Shown here in pieces: positions 48,238 to 57,990 of a stretch of 64,000 bases of DNA. Where the stretch lies: NCBI GenBank assembly GCA_030544235.1, contig CM060465.1:8859001-8923000 (forward strand). Reading direction: 5' to 3'. The translations under genes were made by a program, and so were the position numbers. Below the pieces are notes generated by a model. That model searched no databases. It saw only the letters and a list, made by a program, of their open reading frames with translations, and had not been told where the DNA came from. This DNA is from Lepturacanthus savala (Eukaryota > Chordata > Actinopteri > Scombriformes > Trichiuridae). Numbering within the stretch: the stretch's first letter is position 1; each line of letters starts with the position of its first letter.

Positions 48238-49434
48238 ATGATGCCCCGGTGCAGAGTGAACCTGAGCACCATGATTTTCCTGGTGATCCTCCAGGGGGCA
48301 GCGGTGGTGCTTTTCTGCGGCTGGTATGTCCAGCTCAGCCCCTGCGGCTCCGCCCCCTCCAACGGCAAAGTTCACGTGCTGCTGCTGTCGTCGTGGCGAT
48401 CAGGCTCGTCCTTCCTGGGTCAGGTGTTCAATCAGCACCCGTCTGTCTTCTACCTCATGGAGCCTGCTTGGCACGTGTGGACCAAGCTGCAGAAGCCCAG
48501 GATGGCTCTGCGGATGGCCGTGAGGGACCTGCTCCGCAGCGTGTTCCAGTGTGACTTTGCAGTGATGGAGGCCTACCTGCAGGAGCACCACAACGTGTCC
48601 TCCTTATTCATGTGGAGTCACAGTCGAGCGCTGTGCTCGCCGCCCGCCTGCTCTCTCACACCACGCAACCAGTTCAGCAACCAGACCCAGTGCTTCCAGA
48701 CGTGTGATGCTCGGGGCCTCCTGGGGGCGGAGGAGGCCTGTGGTACCTACAGTCATGTGGTGTTGAAAGAAGTTCGATTCTTTGAGCTGGAATCCCTCTA
48801 CCCTCTCTTGAAGGACCCAACCCTGGACCTCCGCATCATCCATCTGGTCCGAGACCCGCGGGCCGTCATGCGGTCCAGAGAGGAGTCGGCCAAAGCTTTC
48901 ATCAGCGACAACGCCATCGTCCTGGAGCAGAGAAACATACCGGCTGCAGAGGTGCAGTATCAGGTCATGCAGGAGATCTGCCGCAGCCATGTCCGCATCA
49001 ATGAGCGGGCCGTACGCAAGCCCCCCCCGTTCCTGAAAGGCCGCTACAAAATGGTCCGCTACGAAGACGTGGCACGAAACCCACTCAGTGAAATAACCGC
49101 CATGTATGACTTTGTGGGTCTGGACATGACCAGGCAGCTGGAGGAGTGGATCTACAGGACGACCCACGGAAAAGGGAAAGGCACCAGAAAGGAGGCCTTC
49201 AAAATAACATCGCGGAATGCTGCCGACGTCTCCCAGGCTTGGAGAACGGCGCTGCCGCACAACAAGGTGAGGCGTATCCAGGAGGTGTGTAAGGGCGCCA
49301 TGTCGCTGCTCGGGTACAGGACAGTTACCAGCGAAAAGGAGCAGAAGAGACTCGACATTGACCTGCTGGTGCCACGAGAACCGTATCAGTTCAGCTGGTT
49401 ACCAGCTAAAACAGAGCAGGCCAGTAAAAGTTAA
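48238..49434 (+). CDS. Carbohydrate 6-O-sulfotransferase, CHST5/CHST6-like
   Basis: Family members transfer sulfate from PAPS to C6 of GlcNAc in Golgi glycans; human CHST6 makes corneal keratan sulfate. Single coding exon after an acceptor at 48165-48166 (CTCCTTCTAG). I choose ATG 48238 in GCCGCCATGATG, a strong Kozak context; the frame is open further upstream only through the intron. Product 398 residues (human CHST6 395). Type II topology: cytoplasmic MMPRCR, membrane anchor about 9-29 (MIFLVILQGAAVVLFCGW), lumenal catalytic domain. 5'-phosphosulfate loop SSWRSGSS at 51-58, followed by QHPSVFYLMEPAWHVW; 3'-phosphate loop LVRDPRAVMRSR at 203-214; N-glycosylation sequons near 119 (NVS) and in NQT. 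Paired cysteines CSPPAC are typical. Strand and neighbours match human CHST5/6 next to TMEM231. CHST5 and CHST6 arose by duplication in mammals, so I give no single symbol. Confidence 0.93.
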   Translation: MMPRCRVNLSTMIFLVILQGAAVVLFCGWYVQLSPCGSAPSNGKVHVLLLSSWRSGSSFLGQVFNQHPSVFYLMEPAWHVWTKLQKPRMALRMAVRDLLRSVFQCDFAVMEAYLQEHHNVSSLFMWSHSRALCSPPACSLTPRNQFSNQTQCFQTCDARGLLGAEEACGTYSHVVLKEVRFFELESLYPLLKDPTLDLRIIHLVRDPRAVMRSREESAKAFISDNAIVLEQRNIPAAEVQYQVMQEICRSHVRINERAVRKPPPFLKGRYKMVRYEDVARNPLSEITAMYDFVGLDMTRQLEEWIYRTTHGKGKGTRKEAFKITSRNAADVSQAWRTALPHNKVRRIQEVCKGAMSLLGYRTVTSEKEQKRLDIDLLVPREPYQFSWLPAKTEQASKS

Positions 49435-49948
49435 AACATGAACGACACAGACATTACTACAGAGACTGTGGACTGAAGGCTATATTCTATACAGGCTTCA
49501 TTAGCTGTAGTGTTAGTCTTTAGCGAGTGCTATCACAGACCCTAAACTCTGGGATCTGCCATGATGTCCAAGGTTAAAGCAGTGATTTGATGACTGAAGT
49601 AAATTCAGTTGAGTCCACACTGCTTTAAACTGGGCATCATGCTCCAGTGTCTCCTGAAGGCCGGACCCGTCCCAACAGGACCTGTCCATCAGTGGTGAGG
49701 CCAGTTGGAGGCAAGATGATGACGTCACTGGGGCAGGATGTTAATGTGGGGAGAACAGGAAGCACGATTACATTGTTAGTGTGAAACCACACTTGTGTAT
49801 TATTGTACTGCTGCACTAAGTCTGTGTCTCATTTCATGTGTCTTTGTGGTGAGTGTTGGAAAATCATATCATCAATCCAACAGAAAGTGATAAATCAATA
49901 AATAAGATACAATTTGATTAGTTAGCTGAAATTTAAACAAATGTAATA

Positions 49949-50262
49949 TCGCAAAAAATGAAATCCCATCAGGTAAAAATGTCTTGTTAATCCGATTTTG
50001 AATAGAATTATCTTATTCTGTTCTTATTTTGTTAATTTATCAAATCATTTATCTTATTTCAAGTTTATTTTTCTTTATTTTAGTCAATTTAATCTTTCTT
50101 TAAAAAAATGTTAGTCTTGTTTTCGTAAAATAAGACCAAATTAATCAAAATCAGGAAAAAAAAACATGAAAAGATAAATGATTTGCCCATGGAATAAGAT
50201 AATTCTATTCAATATTGGACTAATTGTACAAAAAACAAGTATTTTCACTTATTTTTGCAGTG
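49949..50262. mobile_element. Foldback MITE with ~100-bp inverted arms
   Basis: Left arm contains TTGAATAGAATTATCTTATT and AAATCATTTATCTTATTTCA; the right arm has AATAAGATAATTCTATTCAA and GATAAATGATTTGCCC, their reverse complements. Outer ends TCGCAAAAAATGAA and ACTTATTTTTGCAGTG pair imperfectly. No coding. Within the predicted chst 3'UTR. Confidence 0.75.
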
Positions 50263-51808
50263 AATCATTTACCTCCTGCTCACAGTGAGGCACCTTTCTG
50301 CTGTTTACTAGTTGCGTGAAGATGTTTTAGTTAAACTGGCTAACTGAAAATCTGCTTCCTGCTATCCCCCATTTATTTATCTTTGTTTACAGGAATTGTT
50401 GTTTTTTAATGATTGATTAATAACTGATTTATGTTTTTTTCGTACGCTAAATGGCTAGTGTTTTGAATAGAGTATGTTTGACAGTGATTAAGGATCAAAG
50501 CATTTAGTCAATAGTAGAATGTTAAATCATGTTTATTTACATCTTCAGAGCATAATTGAAAAGACAAATTAACTACTGTTAGTGGTTAGTTTTTAAGAGT
50601 TTCTTCGTGCTTTTTGTTAATATTGATCAATTATAAATGTATAGAACAAACGTCAGGCATCGAGACAGTTTCATACATAGACACCAATTATTATTTTTCA
50701 AGTGAAGCAGAACTGTTTAAACAATATATATTTTTCTCTTGTACATTTTGTCAAACCCAACTGCACACAGCTGTATATACAGTACTAGTATGTTGTACTG
50801 CAGAATATTCTCTGCTGGTAGTTAAGTGTGCAAGCCATCAATGGTTTGACAAAGTTCAGCTTTGTAAATCTACTCTTAATTCCAAATTTAGAAACTTAAA
50901 GCTGCAACAGTCCACATGTTTAGATTACCAATGGTTCAAATTACTAATATGAAAGTGGCTATGTGGCATTGTAGCTGCTTTTGTTTCTTTAGTTTATTTG
51001 AATAAGGCAAAATGTTTTGCCAACAATACAAATAGTTTTTGCGCCACATCAGGAGCTTTCTCCATACTTTTATATATAATTATGTTCAAATTTATTCCAG
51101 TCATGAGCTGCTCCTCTGTTTTTAAGTGCATCAAATTTCAAATTTAATTTACAGTTTTTCTGTTTTGGTCATTGTATTGGGTTTTTCATTGTAAACTTAC
51201 ATGTGCATTCAAATCTTTGAGAAAAGTAGTGCAGCTGTATGGAGCTGGGACACAGTTTAGCTTTATTGGTGCAGGAAATTAAAAACAGGTTTGGTGTGGA
51301 GCCTCAGAGCAGCTGGCATGGCAACATTTACGATGTGATTCTGTTTTTTACACAAACGAACAAAAAAAAGAGCATCTAAAGTGAAATTCCACCCTAAATG
51401 CTCATCAGAAATACAACACCACAATATCCTGAAATGAAATTTAAGATTATTCCTTTAGTATCACTGCCATTTTACATTTTCTTGAGTCAGCACCAGCACT
51501 TGATTTGGCCCAATCAGCAGCGATGACAGGGCCTTGTTGAAGTAAAACGAGAGTTCAACATGTCACAGTGTGCTTTGAAAGCGTAACTGTCCGTAAGAGT
51601 CAACATCGCTGAAGGTGAGAGTCTGTGTTACTGAGCTCTGTGTATCTGCCTGAGACTTCTGCAGCATGTGGAACACAGTGTTCACTGAGTACACCGTGTA
51701 CTGTTAGTGTGTGTATGGGTTGTGGTGAAATAGAGAGAGTAATATCCTTTGATATTAGTGATAATGAATAAGACAAAACACCATTTTCCCCTCCCTAACA
51801 TATTGTGA

Positions 51809-51809
<1 letters not shown>

Positions 51810-51899
<90 letters not shown>
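51810..51899. repeat. TA dinucleotide microsatellite
   Basis: About 88 nt of uninterrupted alternating TA. Open frames that read Tyr-Ile repeats through it are meaningless. Confidence 0.98.
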
Positions 51900-51902
<3 letters not shown>

Positions 51903-53039
51903 TGATTGTGGTACTGAGGAGCGATGGAATAACACCAATGAATGTATTGTCTGCTCTGTGATGCTTCAACCACAAACAGGACATGTTCCCCAGATGTCCA
52001 AGCCTGTGTTTGACCCATCTCTAATCTGAGCAGACTAGAATGTATTTCACATTAATCAAATGTCAAATGTTGTAAAGCTGCCACTGATGTTATTAAGAGC
52101 CTGGAACATGCTACGTGTGTCCCTATACAATGTGAACGATAAGAAACACTTTACGGTTGTAGCTTTGCTGTTTTAGTTTGTAAGCCATCGGTTGACGGTG
52201 TCAGTGCCTGACAGAGGCTTTAGCTGACAGACATGTTCTTGTATTTATCTAAAAGTGGTTCATGAGGCAGAAACTGTATGGTACTAATAACTGCAATAAA
52301 TATGTACATGATACCTGTGTGTATGTTTTCTTTATGTTTCCCTCAGCTGTGATGCCATTAGAACCTCTCAACTGTGTAAAGATGATTGAACATTGATATC
52401 TCAACAGATTATAATTTACATCAGAGTGCCACCTGCTGTCTGAGTGCAGTCAATACTGATGATTCAAAGCAGATTAAACACACTTAATCCCAGAATGGAA
52501 AGGTTAGATGAAAGAGTTAAGAAGCTTTTATAGTAATTAATTACATCACTTAGTATATAGTCTTGGATTATATTGGAATATTCCATTTAACAGCCAAATT
52601 TTGTATTAATTTATTGAAGAATTGATTTAAATGATTAAAATCCCTCACCACTTCATTGTTTGAGCTTCACTGTGCAGAATGATGTATGTAATGAGTTTGT
52701 TTTCACATCCATATGACTGAACTGGGAAAGTTTCTCTGTGTTCACCATTGATTCCAGTTTAAAGTGAACATGAACGAGTTTGATTTGAGACACCACAACC
52801 AGAAACCAGTTTGGAGCCAATCCTGGTCCAGTCTGCAGCTTGAAACAGCTGTGATTTCGAAACCTGAAGCCTGTCAATGGACTTCACAGTGAAGGAGGAG
52901 ACATAATTACTCAGTTAAAGTTAAACTTCTGTAACTGAACCTGACTTCCAGCTACAATCTCTGTCACTCCAGGAAGGAAGAACAATATATTATTGAGAAA
53001 GACTTGAGAAAGATTTGTGGGAGGGCAAGGGGAGGGTTA

Positions 53040-53325
53040 ATCTTTAAAGACTATTATTTCATCATCAGATAGATGTCTGTCAGTCCTGATTCATCTATAG
53101 CCTGTCCGTCCATGGGAGTGGATCTCTCCTTCACTGTGGTCCTCCTCGAGGTTTCTCCTTTTTCCCACTGGGTTTTTGAGTTTTTCCTTGCCGAGAAGGA
53201 GGGTCTAAGGACGGGGGATGTCTGAGTCACTTTGGACTGGATTTTGTAAAGCACTTTGAGACAACTGTGTTGTAAAATTGGGCTATAAAAATAAAGTGAA
53301 TTGAATTGAATTGAATTAAGATATT
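53040..53325 (+). mobile_element. LINE 3' end / retroposon with (GAATT)n tail, copy 2
   Basis: AGTCCTGATTCATCTATAGC, CGAGGTTTCTCCTTTTTCCC, GGGTTTTTGAGTTTTTCCTT, GAGGGTCTAAGGAC, GTAAAGCACTTTGAGACAAC and a closing AAATAAAGTGAATTGAATTG tail: the standard 3' end of an abundant fish retroposon. Opposite orientation to the copy at 24640. Confidence 0.7.
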
Positions 53326-53762
53326 TAATATGTACATTTGCTACTGAAAAAAATCTATAAAAATATGTTTGAGAAAAAATATTTGCATATTCATAGATTC
53401 TATTATTTTATTGAAGGAGAAGGTGAAGAAGCATTTTAATGGAACTGAATATATTTTATATGTCTTTGAGGGGCCCTAGTGTACCATTATCCCAGTTTAA
53501 TTTTAATTTTTTTTTCATGGACTATTTGGAAATATTAGCATGCTTTTATGGTCCAAACGTCCCTAGTTTGATCTGTAGCAACAGACTGTCTTCCCACACA
53601 CTAAAACGCCCATTCTGTTGTGGTTGTCTTAGAGCTGCTACTCAAAGTCAAAGTGTACTTTATAGCCATAAGACAATGGAACAGATGTTAGCACAGAAGA
53701 TTGAAATGGTGTTTGACCAGTCTCCAATGTGCAGTAAAAATTAAACATACTGATATAGACAT

Positions 53763-53938
53763 GGGAGACACAGTGATGCAGTGGGTAGTGCTGTTGCCTC
53801 ACAGCAAGAAGGTCACAGACCTCCTTGGTCTGGGACCTTTTCCCTGCCTCCCACCTGTAATGTGCTGGGATTGGCTCCAGCAGACCACCGTGACCTAATG
53901 AGGAGGAAGCAGGTATAGAAGATGAATGAATGAATGAT
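53763..53938 (+). mobile_element. tRNA-derived SINE, copy 6 (internal deletion)
   Basis: GGGAGACACAGTGATGCAGT start with the A box, then a jump from GGTCTGGGACCTTTT to CCCTGCCTCCCACC, removing about 190 bp, and an intact 3' end AAGCAGGTATAGAAGATGAA with (TGAA)n tail. Confidence 0.8.
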
Positions 53939-53944
53939 AATACA

Positions 53945-54790
53945 GACATTTACAATGAATAGACATCAGCAATAATGTAAATACACACACACACTTATTA
54001 CACAATGAAATACACACACACCACTCACATCAGCAAAAGTACAGTTCAATAGACATAGACAGGTGAACATCTAGGCTTTCCACAGCAGGAAATACTGAGG
54101 TAGCTTTCTCCTGTATGAAGTGTGCAATATATAATGCACAACATGTAAGGTGCAAAAAGTAAAGTGCAAGTGACGGTCCTTGGACTGTTAATGGACTTAA
54201 GTGAGTTGATGAGCCTGATGGCTTATGGGAAAAAGTGGTTTCCAGTCTGTTTGTTCAGCACTGCTTGCTGCTGTAGAGCTTCCCTGATGGGAGCAGGGAG
54301 AACAGTTTGTGTGCTGGGTGGGTGTCGTCTGTCGTGTCGTGATGTTCATGGCTCTCTTGGAGCAGTGTGAAGTATACAGGTCCTGAATGAGGTCTGATGA
54401 TCTATTCTGCAGTCCTCACCACCCTCTGTATTATCCTCTCGTCTTCCATGCCAGAGAGAAGCTGCTGGTCAGGATGCAGCCCTGCATAGGAAGTGAAGCT
54501 GTGTCTGTGCTTTTTAGACCAGGGAGGTGGTGTTGGTAGTTCATGTAAGGTCACCTGTGATGTGCACTCCTAGGAACTGTGTGCTTTTCACAGACTCCCA
54601 GCACTGTTATTGATGATGAGTGTTTGTTTTTTTCCTGGAGTCCACAGTTATTTCTTTTGTTTTGCTGACATTCAGTAGCAGGTTGTTCCTGTCAGACCAG
54701 GTGATGTGTTGGTGGACCTCCTCTCTGTATCGTCCTTGATGAGACCACCACTGTTGTGTCATCAGCGTTCTTGGTGATGTGCTTCAATGT
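53945..54790 (-). pseudogene. LINE reverse transcriptase fragment (L2/Rex-like)
   Basis: On the minus strand the segment starts just before the RT catalytic motif: AACGCTGATGACACAACAGT encodes NADDTTV-like sequence at about 54745-54770. Downstream, minus-strand remnants read LSVSKTKE-type, VLGV and LTSSFSL-like sequence, the RT thumb and C-terminal part of fish LINE pol. Many frameshifts and stops. 5' truncated, as usual for LINEs. Confidence 0.6.
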
Positions 54791-55112
54791 AAATCTGACA
54801 AGAAGGAACAACAGAGACATAAATATTTACACTGAAAAGTGTTTTTTTTTCTAAATAAGGCTCCTTTATATCTGGAGCAGATCTTTAAGATTTCATGACA
54901 ATGCATGGTTGTTAATTAAGTATATAAAGCTCCACTTCAACACTTCAATCAGCTACAACAATAAAATGCTGCTTAAGATAATGCATAACAATATTACTAT
55001 ATTGATACTTTTGCTGAATGAAGTAACATTTTAAATGCTTAATGTTTACTTTGAAACAGAGTATTTTGTCTTATATTGATGCTTAGAGATTGATTCTATA
55101 CAATCTGAATAC

Positions 55113-55415
55113 GGGTGACACAGTGGAGCAGGGGTTAGTGCTGTTGCCTCACAGCAAGAAAGTTGCAGGTTCAAGACCTCCTTGGTCCTGGGTCTGGGAC
55201 CTTTCTGTGTGGAGTTTGCATGTTCTCCCCGTGTCTGCGTGGGTTTTCACCAGGTACTCCTGCTTCCTCCCACAGTCCAAAAACATGCTGAGGTTAATTG
55301 GCAACTCTCGCTGGCGACCATCTGGGGTGTATCCCTGCCTCTTGCCATAATGTGCTGGGATTGGCTCCAGCAGACCCCTGTGACCCTAATGAGGAATAAG
55401 CAGGTATGGAAGATG
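55113..55415 (+). mobile_element. tRNA-derived SINE, copy 7
   Basis: GGGTGACACAGTGGAGCAGG to AAGCAGGTATGGAAGATGAG, lacking only about 40-50 bp in the middle (between GGTTAATTGGCAACTCTC and TGGCGACCATCTGG). Its 3' end runs straight into the palindrome at 55411. Confidence 0.85.
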
Positions 55416-55499
55416 AGATGAGGTCTTTAGATGTCACACTAATTAGAGGTGAGTGCCTCTAATTAGGTGTGTGTGACATCTAAAGACCTCATCTCATCT
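55411..55499. repeat. Long inverted repeat, ~40-bp arms, 6-nt spacer
   Basis: Left arm AGATGAGATGAGGTCTTTAG... to AATTAGAGG (55411-55449), spacer TGAGTG, right arm CCTCTAATTAGGTGTGTGTG... to CATCTCATCT (55456-55499). The arms are complementary except for a 5-nt length difference in the GTGTGTG part. Confidence 0.9.
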
Positions 55500-55529
55500 T
55501 TTATGGCAGGGCGTGGCCCTGCCATAAAA
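55499..55529. repeat. Perfect 14-bp hairpin, 3-nt loop
   Basis: TTTTATGGCAGGGC, loop GTG, GCCCTGCCATAAAA. It starts at the last base of the larger palindrome. On transcription it would form a strong stem, but no transcription unit is known here. Confidence 0.9.
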
Positions 55530-55704
55530 ACTCACCATTTTGATAACCTTTCATCACTAAGGTCTTTAGATGGCACAGCCAATCTTTGAAGTCGCTGTAA
55601 ACAATTCCCTAGGACGAGTTTGTCCAAGTACGATGTCTGCAAACGGCTGAACAATAAAATGAAACAGGCTTTACAGCAATAATCCAAAAACAGGCCCTGT
55701 TGCG

Positions 55705-55850
55705 TAGGTGTGAGTGTGTGTGTGTGAATGGTGTGTGTGCCCCACGATTGGCTGGGGTGTATCCCTGCCTCTCACCGTAACGCGCTGGGATTGGCTCCAG
55801 CAGACCCCTGCGACCCTAATGAGGAATAAGCAGGTATAGAAAATGAATGA
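55705..55850 (+). mobile_element. tRNA-derived SINE, copy 8 (3' part)
   Basis: Starts at TAGGTGTGAGTGTGTG and runs to AAGCAGGTATAGAAAATGAA with (TGAC) end. The pol III half is missing; it joins directly to the repeat fragment ending at about 55695. Confidence 0.8.
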
Positions 55851-57331
55851 CAATCTGAATACCACTTTTCAGTACTGGTTATGTAATATATACAAGGTAT
55901 AATTAATGCCACTGTTATTGAACAATAATTGTGCACATGTTGCATTTAATGACAATATAGTTGTAGCTGTACTGCTGTGACAAAGAGAACTATTGAGCCA
56001 AATTGCCTGTAGGTGTATTTTAAGTAAATGCAGCAAATGGAAGTCTGAGTCAGAGACAACCACATCACTAGAAAAGCCCAGCGGAGACAGTTGTTTCCCA
56101 GACACTTCACCAACAGACTCTTCCAACGGCTTCATGCAGCTGTAATTAAAAGTGGCCTCATTCCATCTATAACAGTTTGCTGCAGAGGCTGAGACGTTCA
56201 CAACAAACTGCAGCACATTGTCCCTGTTTGTAATCACAGACTCTCCCCTCATGCTATTAACTGAATTTTCACGTCCATTTCCACCTGTGTCCTCTGGGAG
56301 GAGCTACAGCTCTTTGTAACTCTAAAAGAACCTGGTGCAGAACTGCTTTCCTTTTAAATAGATTTCCTTTAGTGTCTCTGTAGGGGAAATCTGTTCCCAT
56401 AATCAGTAAAACAACAAAAAATATCAAGCACCAAAAGTCCTGTTTCCAATATGTGGTACGGTATGGAATGGTACGCTTAATTTAGTATTTACTATTTATT
56501 ACTATTTCAGTAACCCTTCTGGTAGGGTACCTGGCACACAGGACCGGAAGCTGTCCAACCCAAACTGCTGACACACATGTATATATCATTTGTTTGGGTT
56601 TTGACTGCTTGTTTTTACTTGGACCAGAACCAGAACCACCAACAGTGCCAGAGTTTTTGTGCTCGCTGTGACATGTTTTGCATTTAAATGGTATCGTAGG
56701 GTTGGTGTTTCTGTGATATTAAACTCTTTTTAGTGCAGTTTACAATAATAACAGATATATAACAGAAAGTCACCATCCAGCAGAGTGCTTTCATTGTTGT
56801 GTGTGTCAGTAACTGGTGTAAACTACGACATGATGACTGACAAACGTTCCACGTTGTTTAGCATACAAACTGCTATAAAATGTGTTGTAATTGTAATTTA
56901 ATTTTGTTAATGTCCCCCCCCTAATATCTGTACAGGCAGGCGGGGCAAGGTTCTTTTGAAATAGTGTTTGATTTGAATGATTTATTGTGCCAGTCCTGTG
57001 AGAGCTTGGTGGTCTAGTTCTGTGAGGTTAGGTGTGTGGTGGTTGGTGATTTTGGATCTGGTGTGTGCTATTTTTGCCAGTTTTTTTCTGTAGGTGATTG
57101 ACAGCATGTTGTAGTAATGTCCTTCAATCAAACAATAATTCAGTACTTAGGATGGCTGTCAGAACAGGCATGGGTGTCCAAGGAGAGGACAAAAGCAGAG
57201 TCAAACACAGAATTAGAGTCACACTAATACTGGCTGACACAGGGAAACAGTTCGGACCACTCACAGAAACTGACTAGACAAACAAAGACAAAGGAAAACA
57301 CAACCGGTCTGAAACCGCCAACTTCCTGCCT

Positions 57332-57682
57332 ATGTCAGTCAGTCATTTTCTATACCTGCTTATTCCTCATTTGGGTCACATGGTCTGCTATAGCCTATCC
57401 CAGCACGTTACAGCGAGAGGCAGGGATACACCCCAGATGGTCACCAGCCAATCGTGGGGCACAGACACCATTCACTCACACATTCACACCTACGGGCAAT
57501 TTAGAGTCTCCAATTAACCTCAGCATGTTTTTGGACTGTGGGAGGAAGCTGGAGTACCTGGTGAAAACCCACGCAGACACAGGGAGGAAAGAAAAGAAAG
57601 GTCCCAGTCCAAGGAGGTCTTCATCCTGCGACCTTCTTGCTGTGAGACAACAGCGTTTACCACTGTTCCACTTTGTCGCTGA
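57332..57682 (-). mobile_element. tRNA-derived SINE, copy 9 (near full length)
   Basis: Reverse orientation, from the tail side TCAGTCAGTCATTTTCTATA to the 5' end GCGACAAAGTGGAACAGTGG (read on minus). Internal deletion of about 20-30 bp and several substitutions. It abuts mariner-like MITE copy D. Confidence 0.8.
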
Positions 57683-57689
57683 GATCATA

Positions 57690-57990
57690 TTTTGCAATAT
57701 TATATTGTGCAAGAATCATGTTCAGAGCTTCTTCTTCTTGAAGCAGCCTTCAGCCATCAGCATCAACGCTTGTTAAACTGCCCAAGTCAGACTTTTTTTT
57801 ATCCTAACTTTACGCCTAAACTAAATGTTCTAAGTAAAATGTCCATTGTCCTATAGGACATAAAGAGTATGATCTTTTCAACTCAAGATTGATTTTATCA
57901 GATGTGGCAACCTCATCAAGAGATGATTTAGGCCAAAAACTTGCTTTTGTTAAAAAAATTACTTAAATGGCTCTATTTTAATCGGGTGAC
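57690..57990 (-). mobile_element. Mariner-like MITE family, copy D (partial)
   Basis: Shares AGAGCTTCTTCTTCTTGAAG, CATTGTCCTATAGGACATAA, ATTTTATCAGATGTGGCAAC and the terminal ATTTTAATCGGGTGACGATA with copy B. One end is replaced by SINE copy 9 sequence. Confidence 0.55.

Larger units (their letters stand above)
49435..52315 (+). other. 3'UTR of the chst5/6-like gene
   Basis: No further coding. The last plausible signal is AATAAA at 52295-52300 (CTGCAATAAATATG); an earlier AATAAA near 49898 could give a short form. The stretch holds a foldback MITE and a long TA repeat. Extent of the UTR is inference. Confidence 0.4.

Noticed and set aside
48105..49358. Several open frames on both strands over the chst coding exon
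   Set aside because: Shadow frames of a GC-rich coding exon; only the frame with the PAPS-binding loops is real.
51682..52029. Tyr-Ile repeat proteins
   Set aside because: Products of translating the TA microsatellite.
55090..55350. Open frames repeated at several sites with the sequence PPWSWVWDLSVWSLHVLPVS
   Set aside because: They are translations of the tRNA-derived SINE and recur wherever the SINE does.
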